From Brachycybe producta (taxonomy: Eukaryota; Arthropoda; Diplopoda; Playtdesmida; Andrognathidae): 64,000 nucleotides of DNA. Numbering within the stretch: position 1 is the stretch's first letter; every line of letters begins with the position of its first letter. The notes under the pieces were generated by a model, which ran no database searches, was not told the DNA's origin, and worked only from the letters and a program-made list of their open reading frames with translations. The DNA is taken from NCBI GenBank assembly GCA_036925085.1, contig JAUPFP010000014.1, positions 4,591,501 to 4,655,500 of the forward strand, given 5' to 3'. Positions 14,101 through 28,900 of this stretch are shown here, piece after piece. Both the position numbers and the translations under genes were made by a program.

Positions 14101-17100
14101 GTTATGACGACCGGCAACTTCTAATTGGCTGGTTATGTAGTCTGACGTCACATGCTCCGCCCTTTTTAACGTCGAACCACACAACAAACCGATTAGAAGT
14201 TGCCGGTCGTCATAAAAAGGGCGGAGCCAACCGATTTCTTAACTGCCTGCGAAGTTAACCGGTTACTCCAGCCATTTCTATGGAGCTGCCATTTTGAAAG
14301 TGAGTCTGTGGAAATTTACGAACATGCGCAGAAGAAACTTAGTCACAGATTAATTTCCCTTCTGTATCTATTTCTATCCTGGCGTTGCGACCTGAATAAA
14401 ATCTCCTAATAGCTAGCCTCCACCTCCAGTCCTCGTTGTAGTTTGAAATGGAGAATCGTTTTATAAGGTATCAGTCTCTCTCTCTTTTTTTCAATAGGAG
14501 TTTTCCATTGAATCGAACCAGACACAAACACAAAAAATAACATAGAGCTATTCTATGTGTCTTTTATTTGTAACCTGCACTGCAGTTAAATACGCCAGGA
14601 ATCTCATGTAAAAAAGTGCTTTCTAACATATATCTTTTTTAATGGAAATATGTATTGAATTGTGTGAAACATGGAATTCTAGTTTATAGAAAGAGGTCCA
14701 AATTCAAGAAAACACCATCACATCCCCAACATTCCAGCATTGAATGCACCAGTTGAAGGGAACAAAATTAACCAGAAATTAAAAGATATTTAGAAACTAG
14801 AAGGGTAGCTTAATCACTTAAAAGGTATTTTCATCTTTCAAAAGAAACTTTTTATGGACATCATTTTAAAACTCACATAAAAAGTTTATTTTGAAAAATA
14901 TCATCAAACATGAAAATATCTTTAAATGATTGAGCTACCTCTTCTAGTTTCTAAAACACTTTCAAGTTTCTCTTCATTTTGCATACAAATGACAGTTTAT
15001 GGACAAGTTGATTTTCAAAATCTTTTATTATTTTGTCTTTCAAAAAAGAGCAAAATTAAGAGAAAAACTAGAAAGTGCTTTATAGAAACTAGAACGGTAA
15101 CTGAATCACTTAAGGGTATCATCAAAAATGACAAAAAGTGATTGAGGTTACTCTTCTAGTTTCTAAAACACTCCTTCATTCTGAAAGACAGAATAATGAA
15201 GAGTTCAATAGGCGGCGTTTTACATCTTTAAAACCACCTTAAGGCTGCTTTTAAGTGTCAGGTTTTATCTTCTTGAAATTGAGACAATCCTTGAGTTATG
15301 ATAGGAGGAGGAGGAGGAGGGTATGACGTCAATGAAGAAGATCCTCTTCTTTTTTTTCATCTCTTCATTCATTTTCTGTATCAACATTTATTTAAGAAGA
15401 AGATGGAAGTTTGTATCATGTGGATATATGGATATAATGGAGTTCTTTAAGTTTTACGACCTCGAATTGACCTCATTCAGTTCATGTAATAAAGTGTCGA
15501 TGACCTAAAGTGTCTCTCTAGCTGTATATTTTCAATATATTACCACATTTGTATGTTGAGTTGCGGCGCCTTGGTTTTTCAAGAGAATTCTTCTCTCTTC
15601 CCTATTATTCCCTCTAAAAATCTTCATCCCCTTTTATTCCCCCTTCCCCTTCTATTTTTACCCCTTTATTGCCTCAAAAACATCTTTCCACTTGGATGCT
15701 CAGTCAGATGAGGTTTTTTTGTGGCAAAAATGGTTGCAAGTGTTTTGTATGTTGTGTGTGCGCGCCCAATATCATCATTGATGATGATGATGAGGTTTTA
15801 ACCCTTTTTTTTCCTCTTCTTTTCTCCAACACACACCCTTTTCTCCTTGGCAACAATTTTCTAGTCTAGAAGAAGAAGAAAAAAATTGGAAGAATTTGGG
15901 TTTATTGGAGAATTTGGAGAGAGACACACAGTGAATGTGTGTGTGTTGTGCCCACATTTATAATCTTCAGAAGAGAATAAGTCGGAAAAGTCAACTATAA
16001 TTTAAATTTAGGGTTTAGGCTCCTCTCTCTCTCTCCCTTTCAATCTATTCTCTTTGTACTTTTTTTCCAACTCGTCTAAATTGCCAAATATATCAAGCAA
16101 CAAATTCAATCTGGGCTTTCAATTAGATGGCGAAATAATATTAAAGCCCACCCCCTTACCCCTTTATCTATCTCTCTGGTTGTTAATAATGTTGGTGGTT
16201 GCAATATTAACAATCGTGTATTTTATGTACGAGTTTTGCTACCACTCTCTCTCTCTCTCTCATTTTTGTGTGTTTAGAAAATTCCATCAAAAAAGTCACA
16301 CATTTGTATATATGTGTGTGTTTGTCATATATATTCAACTATCTAGAATATTCGATTTGCATAAATTACAATATCTTCCGGACATGAACTTTAATACAAC
16401 AGATGTTAAAACAGGATTGGGATTTTTAATAATTATTCAATAGAATGAGGAGGAGAATTTTGTGTGTCAGCGTGTGTGCACGTGTCTGTATTATTGTCCC
16501 GTGCACGTGGCGCAGTCAGTATTGTGTGTATGTGTGTGTCTGTAAGTAACTTCAGTTGGCTCCTCCCTTGTTATGACGACCGGCAACTTCTAATTTCGTT
16601 TGTTGTGTAGTCTGACGTTGAAAAGGGCGGAGCATGTGACGTCAGACTACATAACAAACCAATTAGAAGTTGCCGGTCGTCATAACAAGGGCGGAGCCAA
16701 CTGAAGTTCTGACCGCCTGTGTAATTCTATGAGAGTTGAAACACAGAGAGACCACTTTTAGTGGTCGATTTCGACTGAAAAATGAAGTCGAGTTGTTGCG
16801 CACAGGTGGCTGCTTGGCTGTGTTTGCAAACAGAGGTTGGTTTCATTTAAATCACTGATTTAAATCGTGATTTAAATAAAAAATTAGCAACACAATAAAA
16901 ATCAAGTGATTAAATTCACATTTTAACATTTTTTTTTCAGTATTTTTCTTAAATTTTGTTACATAAAAGTGATATCCGTAAAATTAATTTCTTATAATTT
17001 TTTTTTAATAAATCAAAAAATTCAGATTTAAATCAAATCCGATTTTTTTTAAGAAAAATTCAGATTTAAATCAAATAAATCCGTTTTTTTTTGTTGGATT

Positions 17101-20100
17101 TTTTAAAAAAAAATCATGATTTTTAAAAATCCACCGTGAGTTGTAGTGTGATTAGTATGGAAAGAAGCAGGACTTTGGCACACAGTCGACAACTCAACTT
17201 TATTTTGCAGTCGAAATCGACCACTAAAAGTGGTCTTGTGTGTGTCAACTATGTGTTTGACTGAATTGTGTCACATAATCTCAATTCAATTTCACATTTT
17301 GCGGAAAATCTCTCTTTGCCTACAAAGGTGTCTCTTACCCTCTTCTTTCATTGAAAAATGATTTCCATCTTTTTCTCTCTTTTTTTGAGTCTTTTCAGGT
17401 GAAGAAGAAGAAGAAGAAGAAGAAGAAAGGCAACAAAATTCATTCCTTTTCAGGGGGGAAAGGGGGGAACCACACACACACACTATAAACCCCTCTTTAA
17501 AAAATGATAAGAAAATGTCTCTTCGTTTATCAGTTTAACAGTCAGTGAGACACACGATGATTTTCCATTCTAATAAAGTAGAAAGAGTGGAGAATTCGTT
17601 ATGAAAATGATAAAAAAAAAACCCCTGATGTTTAAAACATTGTTTGACCTCTTGACATTGATTGAGAAAAGGGATAGTTCACTGTGTCTCATTAAATATG
17701 CATTCAATTGTTTAAAACTAGAACAAAAGAAAATATATCATAGTGAACACAATAACAAGTTTATGAATCCCTAATTGCCCCCCCCCCCTCTCTCTAGCTA
17801 AGGTCCAAATTCAAGAACAGCATAATTTAGGCTCTTCCTTTGACTTAGAGAGTAGAATCAGAAATTGAAAGTGTGCTAGAAACTAGAAGAAAGGCTTTCA
17901 TAATAAACAAAAAAAATGTAAACAAAAATTCGGTATTTTTCAAACTGACATAAAAAGCTTATTTTAAAAGATATCAACATGAAAATACTCTTCTAGTTTC
18001 TAAAAGACTTTCTAGTTTCTCTTAAATTTGCTCAGCTGTTTGTAAACCCATCTTAAGAAGGTGCGGTTAGAGGGGGAGGGGGTGTCCCATGTGGCCCATT
18101 TTGAAATAGATAGAAAGAGAGAATCAATAATTATGATTTGAGAAATGAAAATGATGAAATCATGTTATAAGAACACCCCACCACCGCCGCCATTAGATAA
18201 GGAAGCCTTTCTAATTTGGTAAGAAAATCTCATTGAAAAAGACACACACATCCATTAAATTGAGGAAAAAATGATTGTCGTCAAATAAGAAAAATGAAAC
18301 AAAAATCCAATCAACAAGTTAATAGAAAATTTGCCTAATAAAACTGATGTTTTTGTTTGATTGCGCCTCATTTTTGCCATAGAATTTCGAGAAAATTCAA
18401 AGTTTCTTCTTCAAATTTTGTGGTTTCCAATGAAAAAACTGTAATTAAACAACATTCAAGTTTTATTTTTTCTAATTACTTGTTATCTATTTTGAAATTT
18501 ACAAAATAAACCTTCGTCAATATTTTAAGCTGCTTTTCTTCAAAATTAATGATCTTAATTCTTCAAATAGTCTTCTTTTTCTTAAAGTAGAAGAAGTTCA
18601 AATAACGATTTCAGAATGCCATAAAAATAACGAACGTTAAACTCATTATCACGTTTCGATTTAATTATTTTTATTATAATGTTTGTACATTTTGTGGAGA
18701 GAGAAAAAAAAATCTCATTAAAACAAAAATACTAAAGACATTTTCTCATATTAGAGAATATTTAGGGGTCGGATTTTTATGCAATTATCAATCATATGTT
18801 TCTCAATCTGTGGCCCAAAGAGACAATTGTGAATCCCTGTTTAGAGCAACGAACAATTATGATTATCTTTCAATCAGAAATACTGGTTAGAGGCTAGAAC
18901 ACCAACCATATAACAAGCTTCTAACCAGCGTTTTTTAATTAGAAAAAAGCATAATTGCAGTTGCTCTAATGATGATGATGATTTCACAATTGGCACTTCT
19001 TGGAGCCACAAATTGAGAAACACTTTGCTCTTAATATTTGCATAAAAATCCTAGCCCTAGTCATATTATTTAAGATCTTAGAAATTATTCTTGTTTTTCA
19101 AAATTAACAGAAACGTGAAAGTGTTTTAGAAACTAGAAGGGTAGCTGAATTGTATTTTCCCCGTTGATATCTTTCAAAATAAGCTTTTTATAGCAGCTTT
19201 AAATTTTTGCCTATAAAAAATATATATTTTGAAACATATTCAACATGAAAATAATTATTAAGTGATTCAGCAACCTTTCTAGTTTTTAACACACTTTTAA
19301 CTTTACATCTTTAAGGTGCAAAATAAAGAAGAAACTAGAATACGCATTCCATGTTTGTTGATAACTTGAGTCGTTTTCAACACGTGACATAAAAAGCTTA
19401 TTTTGAAAAATAACAACATGAAAATCCCAATTCAATTTATTTTTGTGTTGTGCTGTTCTGAAACAACAGAAAGAAGAAATTGAAAGTGTTATTTAGAAAC
19501 TAGAACAAGCTACTTACTCTTCTAGTTTCTAAATAACACTTTCAAAAAAGTTATCTTCATTTTACACCTGAAAGACAAGATTAATCAAGGGTTCTAAGAA
19601 AGGGGGCGGGGCGTGTTTTCAATTTAAATCCACCTGAACTCTTATTTAATAACTCAAAATAACGAAGAAATCTTAAATTTCACAAACAAATATTTAGTAT
19701 ATTTTTTTTTATTTAAAAATGTGAAACGATGATGATTGATGTTAAGATAATTACGGCCTCCGTTTAATTAATTCTCTTTAAATTTGATGAATGTGCGTTC
19801 CCCAATTAACCAACCTCCTCCTCCTCCTCCTATTTGAGCGAATCTCATTGGCTCAAAATAAAACATCCCCCCCCCTCTCAACATTGCAATAAAAATAAGA
19901 AAATTGCCTTTGGCATTTTTTTTAAATGTTAATTAAATTAATTACTAAACGAAAACTGTCAACGAAGAGAACTAATTAGGATTCATAACTATATCTTAAT
20001 TATTGTCGATTTGTCTGTCTGTCTGTCTGCTGTCACAAGTCTACATTTTCAAAAACTGTATTAAATGAAACGAGAAAATGTGGCTTAGAAACTAGAACAG

Positions 20101-23100
20101 GGTAACTCAATCACTTCATTGGTATTTTCATATTTGTTATCTTTTAAAATAAGCTTTTTAATGTCATTTTTAAAAATGACTCAATTTTAAGCATGTGATT
20201 GATATTTTTCTAATTTTTGTCTCATTAAAAAGTTTATTTTGAAAGATATCAACATGAAAATGCCTTTAAAATGGTTTATGATTATAACTTTTTAATGAGA
20301 CAAAAATTAGAAAAATATCACATGCTTAAAATTGAGTCATTTAAAAAATGACATTAAAAAGCTAATTTTAAAAGATATCAATATGAAAAAATATGTGATT
20401 GAGTTACCCATTCTAGTTTCTCTTCATTTTGCACCTGAAAGACAGAAACGCGCAGTTCAAAGCTTATTTTTTAAAGATATCAAACATGAAAATACGTTTA
20501 AGTGATTGAATTACCCTTCTAGTTTCTAAAACACGGTCAAATTTCTCTATAAAATCCTTGTTTAGTCATCTTAAAAGTATAGAATTGCAAAGAAAACTAG
20601 AAAAAAAAAAAACTTTTTAAAACTTCATTATGCCAATTTTATTTATAATTATTGTTAATTTTCTAACAGGCAATTAGAAAACGGGACGAACAGAAGTGGA
20701 CTCCGCCCTTTTTATGACGAACGGCAACTTCTAATTGGATGGTTATGTAGTCTTGACGTCACATGCTCCGCCCTTTTCAATGTCGAACCACACAACAAAC
20801 CAATTAGAAGTTGTTGTTCGTCAAAAAAGGCGGAGCCAACTTCTGTTCATCCCGTTTTCTAATTGCCTGTATTTTCTACGATTTTTTTTATTGATGTTTT
20901 TTTTTCTTTAAGAGAGAAACAAAATGGCGGATTGTGTAAAGGGGGGGTGAGATTAGTTATTATCATAATACAGGTGTGTGTGTTTAAATAAACATTTACA
21001 CCTGGTTTGATCCACCAAAATTAAGTATTTAACTGAGTTTTTCTCTTTCTCTACTTGGAAATTGAAAACAGGAGCTTAATTATAATAAAAGCCATAAAAA
21101 CAGATGATAAAGAAAAAGACAGATTTTGTTACATTTGTTGTAACATTTTAATGTTGCAATCCTCCTCCTCCTCCTCCTCTTACGTCATAATATGTGTCTA
21201 TCTGCATTCCAAACTGACCAATGGCCATCGTTTCTTTCTTTCTAAGATGATGGTCACAATGTGTGTCTAAAAGATGTCATCACATTAGTGTAGTAACACT
21301 GTCGTATGTAACACAAGGGGGTCATTTTGTTGGTTATATTAAATTTGTTACATTTTATATGATTCCATCTCAAACGACGGTTGGAGGTGGAGGCTAGAAA
21401 TGCTTCTAGGTGTATAATTAACACCAAAAGAGGCTAAAATTATTAATCATGTGGTTTTAAAGTTGTAAACTCTTGATTAGTTCTGTCTTTCATTAGTGTA
21501 AAATGAAGGGAAATTTGAATGTGTTTTAGAAACTAGAAGGGTAGCTCAATCACTTAAAACTGTAATTTTCATGTTGATATCTTTCAAAATAAGCTTTTCA
21601 TGTTGAGTTTGAAAATAATGTAATTTTAAGTAGGTGATAATTTTTAATTTTTGGTATATATTTAAAAAAAGCTTATTTTGAAAGATGTCTACATGAAAAT
21701 TACAGCTTAAGTGATTCAGTTGCCATTCTAGTTTCTAACACTTTCAATTTCTCTTTAGAAAGTGTTTTAGAAACTAGAAGGGTAGCTCAATCACGCTGAT
21801 ATCTTTCAAAATAAACTTTTATTGACAAAAAATTAAAAAAAAAATATCGTATCCATATATAAGTGATTGAGTTACCCTTTCTAGTTTCTAAAACATTTTC
21901 AAGTTACTCTCTTAATTTTGCTCTACGGAAAAAACAGAATAATCAAAGCTGTTCACATAAAACCAATTTTACGTTGAAATTATTATTGAATTCTAGCCTC
22001 TAAACAGTCCTCACGATTGAAAAACACTTAATTCTATTGGCCTTACATTATAATTTCATCTTCGAATATTCGACATTCTAATGTAATTTCCCTTCAATAG
22101 CTAGCCTCTACCTCCAACGTTTGCGAGATGGATTCTGTGAGATGAGTTGAGACATATAATGTAATGGTGAGGGAGACATTGGGAGGAGGGTAGAGGATTT
22201 TTTTTTTAATTTATTGTTAGGACCAACTAACCCAGAAACATGGAAACCATTTTTATACATGGATCACAATGAGGTAATAAGCTAGAGAGATAGGTAGAGA
22301 GAAAGAGAGAGAGATAGGTAGAGAGTAAGAGAGAGAGAGATAGGTAGAGAGTAAGAGAGAGAGAGAGATAGGTAGAGTGAGAGAGAGAATGAAAATGGAG
22401 CTAGGTTGATGACAAATCGATAAAATGTCTTCTGTGTCTGCAGCTGCTTTTGTTATATTACATTAGGCCTACTATTAAAATGGGACACACTTTTTTTGTG
22501 TCTCTTACAAATTTCGACGGTTTTTTTTCTCCCCAGAATACGTGCATAAAAGAAACTGATCCACAATTCGTAGATTCTAGTTTTTATGGCAGTCAAATCT
22601 GTCTTTTATAAGAGTGTAAAAACATCTCTTAAACACTTAGGCCCCTTGGCACACAGACCACTTTTTGAATGCAAAATATGAAATCGCGAAAGTTGGTTCA
22701 GTTGTGGTTTTGCAATGTTATTTTCTATCTGGAAAAAGACTCATCAAAAGTGGTCGGTTTTGGTGACAACCTCCAATTTATTTTGCAGTATCGAAAAAGT
22801 GGTCTGCTGTGTTGTGCCAAGGGACTTAGGGTTGGAACACACAGCGCACACTTTTGGTGGTCGATTTCGACTGCAAAAGTGACCACTTCGAATCTTTCTA
22901 AAAAGAATACATTGCAAACCACAGCCGCCACATCACTTGCAACTTCATTCTGCATTTGAAATCGACCACTAAAAGTGGTCTGTGCGTGAAGGGCCTTAGT
23001 TATTCTTAATTTCAGATACTAGAAGAGTAAATCAGTTGAAGGAATTTTCATTTTCTTTAGAAATATACTTTTTATGGCGTTTGTTTGAAAATCGACAACT

Positions 23101-25911
23101 TTTGTTTAAACGATAATTTTTCTTTTCTTCCAATTTTTGGTCCAACTTTATGAACAGGTGATTATTTAAGTCTTTCAGGAACCAAATTAAATGAAAATTC
23201 CAAGTGTTTAAGAAACTAGAAGGGTTTCTTAGGGTTTATTTTGAAAGATATCAACATGAAAATACCCTTCTAGTTTCTAAAACAACATTCCAAGTTTGAT
23301 TGCAATTCTCCACACCTGAATGACAAAATATATTCAGAATTCGATTCTTCCGAGATTTCTATTTGTATTTTCTGCATGTGTGATCATTTGCATATAAATC
23401 AGGGGTCGGAGTGATGGTGGGCGAGTGGATTCAGGTGGGTCCTAATTGTTAATGGATAAAAGAGTCCCACTTTTCAACTCTCTCTCTATTAGTTGCCACA
23501 TCAAAGTGGAATTAGGCATCCATTAAGATTCACAAAATGTAATATGGCCCACCCCCCTCCCCCCTCCCCCTCCCAAAAAAAGATACATTTGTAAAAGACC
23601 GACAAAAAGGGAAAAACATTGTTTTAATGCAATGTTATCTGCTGTCACTTTACATAAATACTAAGACAAAAGGGTTCTTTAAAGTATGTTGTGTCTCTTA
23701 CATTCGTAATCGACATGTCAGTGATGTCACACACACATAATAAACGCATGAGAGTTAGCTCAACTTTCATCTTAAGAGAAACACGTTGTGGGTGAGTGAG
23801 TTCATGGTTACCGTTATTCCGCATCTCTTAATAAAGAAATACATTGAATATATTTTATAAATTCAGGCACAATGTTTGTATAAGCCTTGAATCGTGGTTT
23901 GTAACTGAAACCGAATCTAACTATGTAGAGGTGGCGCCATCTATTTGCAACACTCAGCTTCTGACACGGAATGTTCCATAGGCTTAGTTAATCTACCTCT
24001 ATGTATTCATTTTGCATTCACAGGTGTTTTAAGGTGATTATTTATGTCTTCCAGACGCAAAATGAATACATTTGAAAGTGTTATAGAAACTAGAAGGGTA
24101 ACGCAATCATTTATAGGTATTTTCATGTTGATATCTTTCAAAATAAACTTTTTATGTCAGTTGTAAATGGCCCAAGTTTACTTTGACAGATGTCAACATG
24201 AAAATACTATTAAGTGATTGAGTTACTCTTCTAGTTTCTTTTAATTTTATGCGACCGGAAAGACGAATAATGAAGAGTTTCAAAATCAGCAGTTCATATA
24301 AAACGTAAGAATTTAGAGTCTTGATTACAGAAAAAGTCATAAAAAGTTATGACAGTTATACCTTATGATGTCACTGCTTGTGGGCTATTATTTTATGACT
24401 TATGTTGTACACCAGTCATATGACAATAATTGTCACTATATTTAGTAATTTTCTTTTGTGACTTGTTACAAAATTATGAGGTAGATATGACAATTTTTAC
24501 TGTTATTGTAATGAAGCATTTGAATTAGGTGTTGTTTTTTTCCGTCCTCCATATTTGTCTTCTACTTTTATGCAAGATGAGTTTCAATAGCGCCACCTTT
24601 AAATACGTTTTTACCATTGAACAAGTGACAAGATAAGAAATGTCATATGTAGTTGTTCCATCTAATGACACTTGTATCTCTCTTTCTGTCTATTTCTACC
24701 TCCATCCTTCATTCCAAACTGGAACAAAGTTAGAACTTAAGAAAAGGGAGAGAGAAAAAAAAAGCCTCGTTTTTTTTTTTTGAGAATGTGTTTTAGAAAA
24801 AGCAAACACAAGCCCCGATTGTCATGGTTACCAAAAAGGGGGATTTTCTCTCTCTCTGAAGCCCAAAAGGCGCTTATATCATAAAAGGAAGAAACTCACA
24901 AACATTGAAATAATACATTATATTAGAAGAAAGGAGGAGGAGGAGGAGGATGGTAATAATATCCATCAAAAAACATGCTTTTTAAAGTCTTGAAAAGTCA
25001 AAAAAAATAAGACATTTTTTTCTTCTTATGAAAAATGAAATATCCTTCTTATTATAATTATAAATTTCAGTTTGTGTTAATTAGTTTAGAAAGTAGAAAA
25101 GGTGTTTTATGTGAAGAGTGACATCAAATGAAAGAAGAGAAGAAAATATTCAAAGATTTTCAATTTAGATTTCTCAAAATTTCTTCCAAATGAAATTTTC
25201 AGGGCATGTTGGGTATTCTAAAACGTCACTTTTAAGCCAAAGTGAAATTGTGACACTTAAAACAAAGCTAAACTTAAAAACTCTTTTTATAAACTTACTT
25301 TACAAAGTTTTGTCTTGCATCATACTTTAAGTTTAACTTTATTTTAAGTAATGTTTATGAATACGGAGGAGGTTAAAGTCAGGAAAATTGAGGAAAATTG
25401 TCATTTTTTGTCAAAATCAGGAAATATTTTTAAAAAATAATTAATAATGCAACTGGTGAAAGTGACGTCAAATGGTTGTTGTTATATCTAGTACACACAC
25501 CCGTGATGATTTAAATGCATTTAAATAATAAACGTGTTCTACAGAGCCCCGTGAAGGACAAACAAACAATATGTCGTCGAATTCAATTTATTCAGTTAAT
25601 TAATCTGAAAATATTGAGTTAATTAACTTAAATATAATTAGATAAACTATTAATTTAGTATTTCAATTTAAAATAATAATAAAAGTCCATTTTTATTTGG
25701 TTTTCTTGTCCTTAACTGGATTCCGTATAATTCACCTAAACACATTTAATTGAATTCATTTAACACATGTGTTGTGTTACACGGTATTATTTCCTTCTTA
25801 AATTCACAATTAATTCCATTCTGGAGAAAGAAATATACAAACACGGGTTTCTTCTCCACGTGTTGTTATTGAGATAAGACAAGAGATAGTATTTATTATT
25901 AAGTTGTTTGT

Positions 25912-25952
<41 letters not shown>

Positions 25953-28900
25953 CTAATTCATTTAAGCCCTGTCTATCTGTCTCCCAATGTAAACTAGGTC
26001 TTAGTAAAAGAGAGAGAGGATTACAAAGGGCCGGCTCAACATTTAATGGTGGTTAACAAACCCCAATCATCCTCTCTTCTTCTTCTTCTTCTCTGCATTT
26101 ATTGTTATGGCTGACTGAATACACCTTTTTAACAACTCGAAATAAGGTTGAAACATTGTCACAAATACATTCCATCATATTATTATTATTTGGTAATTTT
26201 CTTTTGTTTTTTCTTCTTTCATCTTTTAAAAAGAAAAAGATGAAAGTAACGAAATCATCATTTTTTTTCTTCGTGAAAATCACAAGGGATTTTTCTTTTG
26301 GCTTCTTCTACTTTTTTGTTTGTTTCCATTCGTCAAATGTTTCTTGTGTTTTCGTTATGATTGGTCATCTTTTCTTCAAGAGAAAAACAGACAAAAAAAA
26401 ATCCCTAAAAGAAAGCAAATCCTAATGCAATAATGTGTTTCTTTTAACATGTTTTCAAAATCCACTATTTGAGAAAAGAAAATCCATTTTTCTTTCAGCA
26501 TTTTCAGCGTTCCGAAGTAACAACAACCAAATCAATAACCATTTTTTTTGGTTCATTTTTCTGATCAATTTGCAATTATATTTTATTGATATCATTGAAA
26601 ATAAGCTTTTTATGTTAGTTTGAATCCCCCCCTCCTCCTTTACTTTAAGCAGAAGACAATTTTTTTTTTAATTTTTGGGTCTATATATATTTTGAAAGAT
26701 ATAAATAAGCATTCTAGTTTCTAAAATGCTTTCTAGTTTCTGTTAATTTAACTCTTCTGAAAGACAGACCTGTATCATCTTAAGGTGGTTTTAAAGTGCA
26801 AACGGGGGGGGGGCTGTCTCAAACTCAATTACATTTTAGGTGCAAAATGAAGAGAAAAATTGAAAGTTAGAAACTAGAAGGGTAGCTCAATCACTTAAAA
26901 GGTATTTTTCATGATGGGTATCTTTCAAAATACACTTTAGAACCACCTTATAATATGGGTTTGAAACAGCTGATTTTTTAAACTATAGCTGAAGAGTAAA
27001 ATTAAGAGAAACTAGAAAATGTTTTAAAAACTAGAAGGGTAGCTCAATCACTTATAAGAATATTTTCATGTTGATATCTTTCGAAATAAGCTTTTTTATG
27101 TGAGTTTGAAAGTTAATTTTGAAAGATATCAAAACATGAAAATACACCTTTCTAGTTTCTAAAACACAATCAAAATTGTTTTTATTTTAATACAGAAGGA
27201 CGTTCGAAACCATCTTAAACAAAGTTTAACTTAAAAACTGTTCCTATTTTAAGCTTAGCTTTATTCCAATCTTTTTTCTTTAAATATTAATTTCTCCAAT
27301 AATTTGCATTTCGTTAAAAAGTTGACATTTCATTGGTTTATTTTTTTTAATTCTGAATTCCGAATGTGAGATCGAGATAAGATAGTCACATATTTCTTAT
27401 CTCTTCTTCATATTTGATATATTTCCTTTTTTCTCCTAACGAACCCCTTCTAGTTTTTTTGTTGTCCGTCTATCTTTTTCCATGCAATTTACCTTAAGAG
27501 ACACACATGGTAAGCACGATTTAACAAGATAGGGCCTTCCCTCCCTATAGGGACCCCCCTATTCCTCACAAAAAAGAGAAAAAGTCCATTTTTAGACATT
27601 ATTTACACTTTGCCGCCAATAAGAGAAAAAACGTTCATTCTGCAATTTAATATAAAACGTTTGCCAAAAAAAAATACTTATAATTTTCATATTTTATAGA
27701 AATTGTTTTCTGTTTCCGCGAAACCTTAAAAATATCGTTGGATTATTTTCAAACTGGACATAAAAAGCTTATTTTGAACGACATCACAACCCATAAGTGA
27801 TTGAGAGAGCTACCTTTCTAGTTTCTAAAACACGTTCCAAGTTGCTTCTAAATGACAACTTGATTGGCGTTTACGCTTTTAAAACCAGTCTTAATAGAAT
27901 TTTCAAGTGAAAATCTTTCAAAATAAACTTTTTATAGGCAAAAATTTAAAAATATCATCTGCTTAAATTTGAGACATTTTCAAATTTGACATTACAAAGC
28001 TTATTTTAAAAGTGGTTGAGAGTTTACACCCCTTCTAGTTTCTAGTCACTCTTAATTGTGCTTCTGAAAGAAGCAAGAAACCAAATTGTGTATTTTAGAA
28101 GATTTCTAAGATTTGCATAAAATGCAAATGAAATAAGAATTGTAAAATATAATTCAAGTCATTCTGTATTACGAGAATTAAGAAGAAATTTAAAATGTTT
28201 TAGAAACTAGAAGAGTAAAAAAGCAAAATCATGTTAAAATAGATTTTCTATCAATTTTAATTTTTCACTTCAAGTTGGGCCAAAATGAGAAGATGTTTAA
28301 AATATTGTTTCCACTCAGACTCATTCATGAGTCTGAGTGGAAACATACCCTCAAACTGCCATTCAAATGATTTTTATACCTGAAATATATCGATATGAAA
28401 ATAAATGTGGTTACTATTCTAGTTTATAAAACACTTTCAATATTAGCAGCAAATTTACGTGTTCTAAATGACGTCATCAGATGTAGCTACAAGTGTGCTT
28501 AAGACTGAATTTGCATTTACTTTTTGATGCCACACTTAATTTAATCTACGAGATTCCAATGAAAAATGAAAGGAATGTTGAGAGCACCACCTTGATAGGA
28601 TGTGAGGAGTTTTTCCCATAATTCCCCTCTTTTCTCTAAACACCTCTCTCTCTCGCCCCCCCTCCTTATCCCACCGGATGTGGTTTCACTCTCAGCATCC
28701 CCATTGTTCTTTGGAACAAAAAAAAATGTCACAAAACGGATGCAAAGATAATGAAGATTTAAAGAAGCATCTCTTCATTTTTACTCTCTCTCCTTCCTTA
28801 GAGACTAGAGGGGGTATTTAGAGGGAGAGAGAGAGAGAAAGAGAGAGAGGGGGTGTATTGTCCTATTGAAAAGCTAAACCCCCTCCTTTCTTTTATTATT

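Noticed and set aside
22669-22959. 96-codon plus-strand and 76-codon minus-strand open frames
   Set aside because: Both are created by the tandem family E palindromes and have no exon signals.
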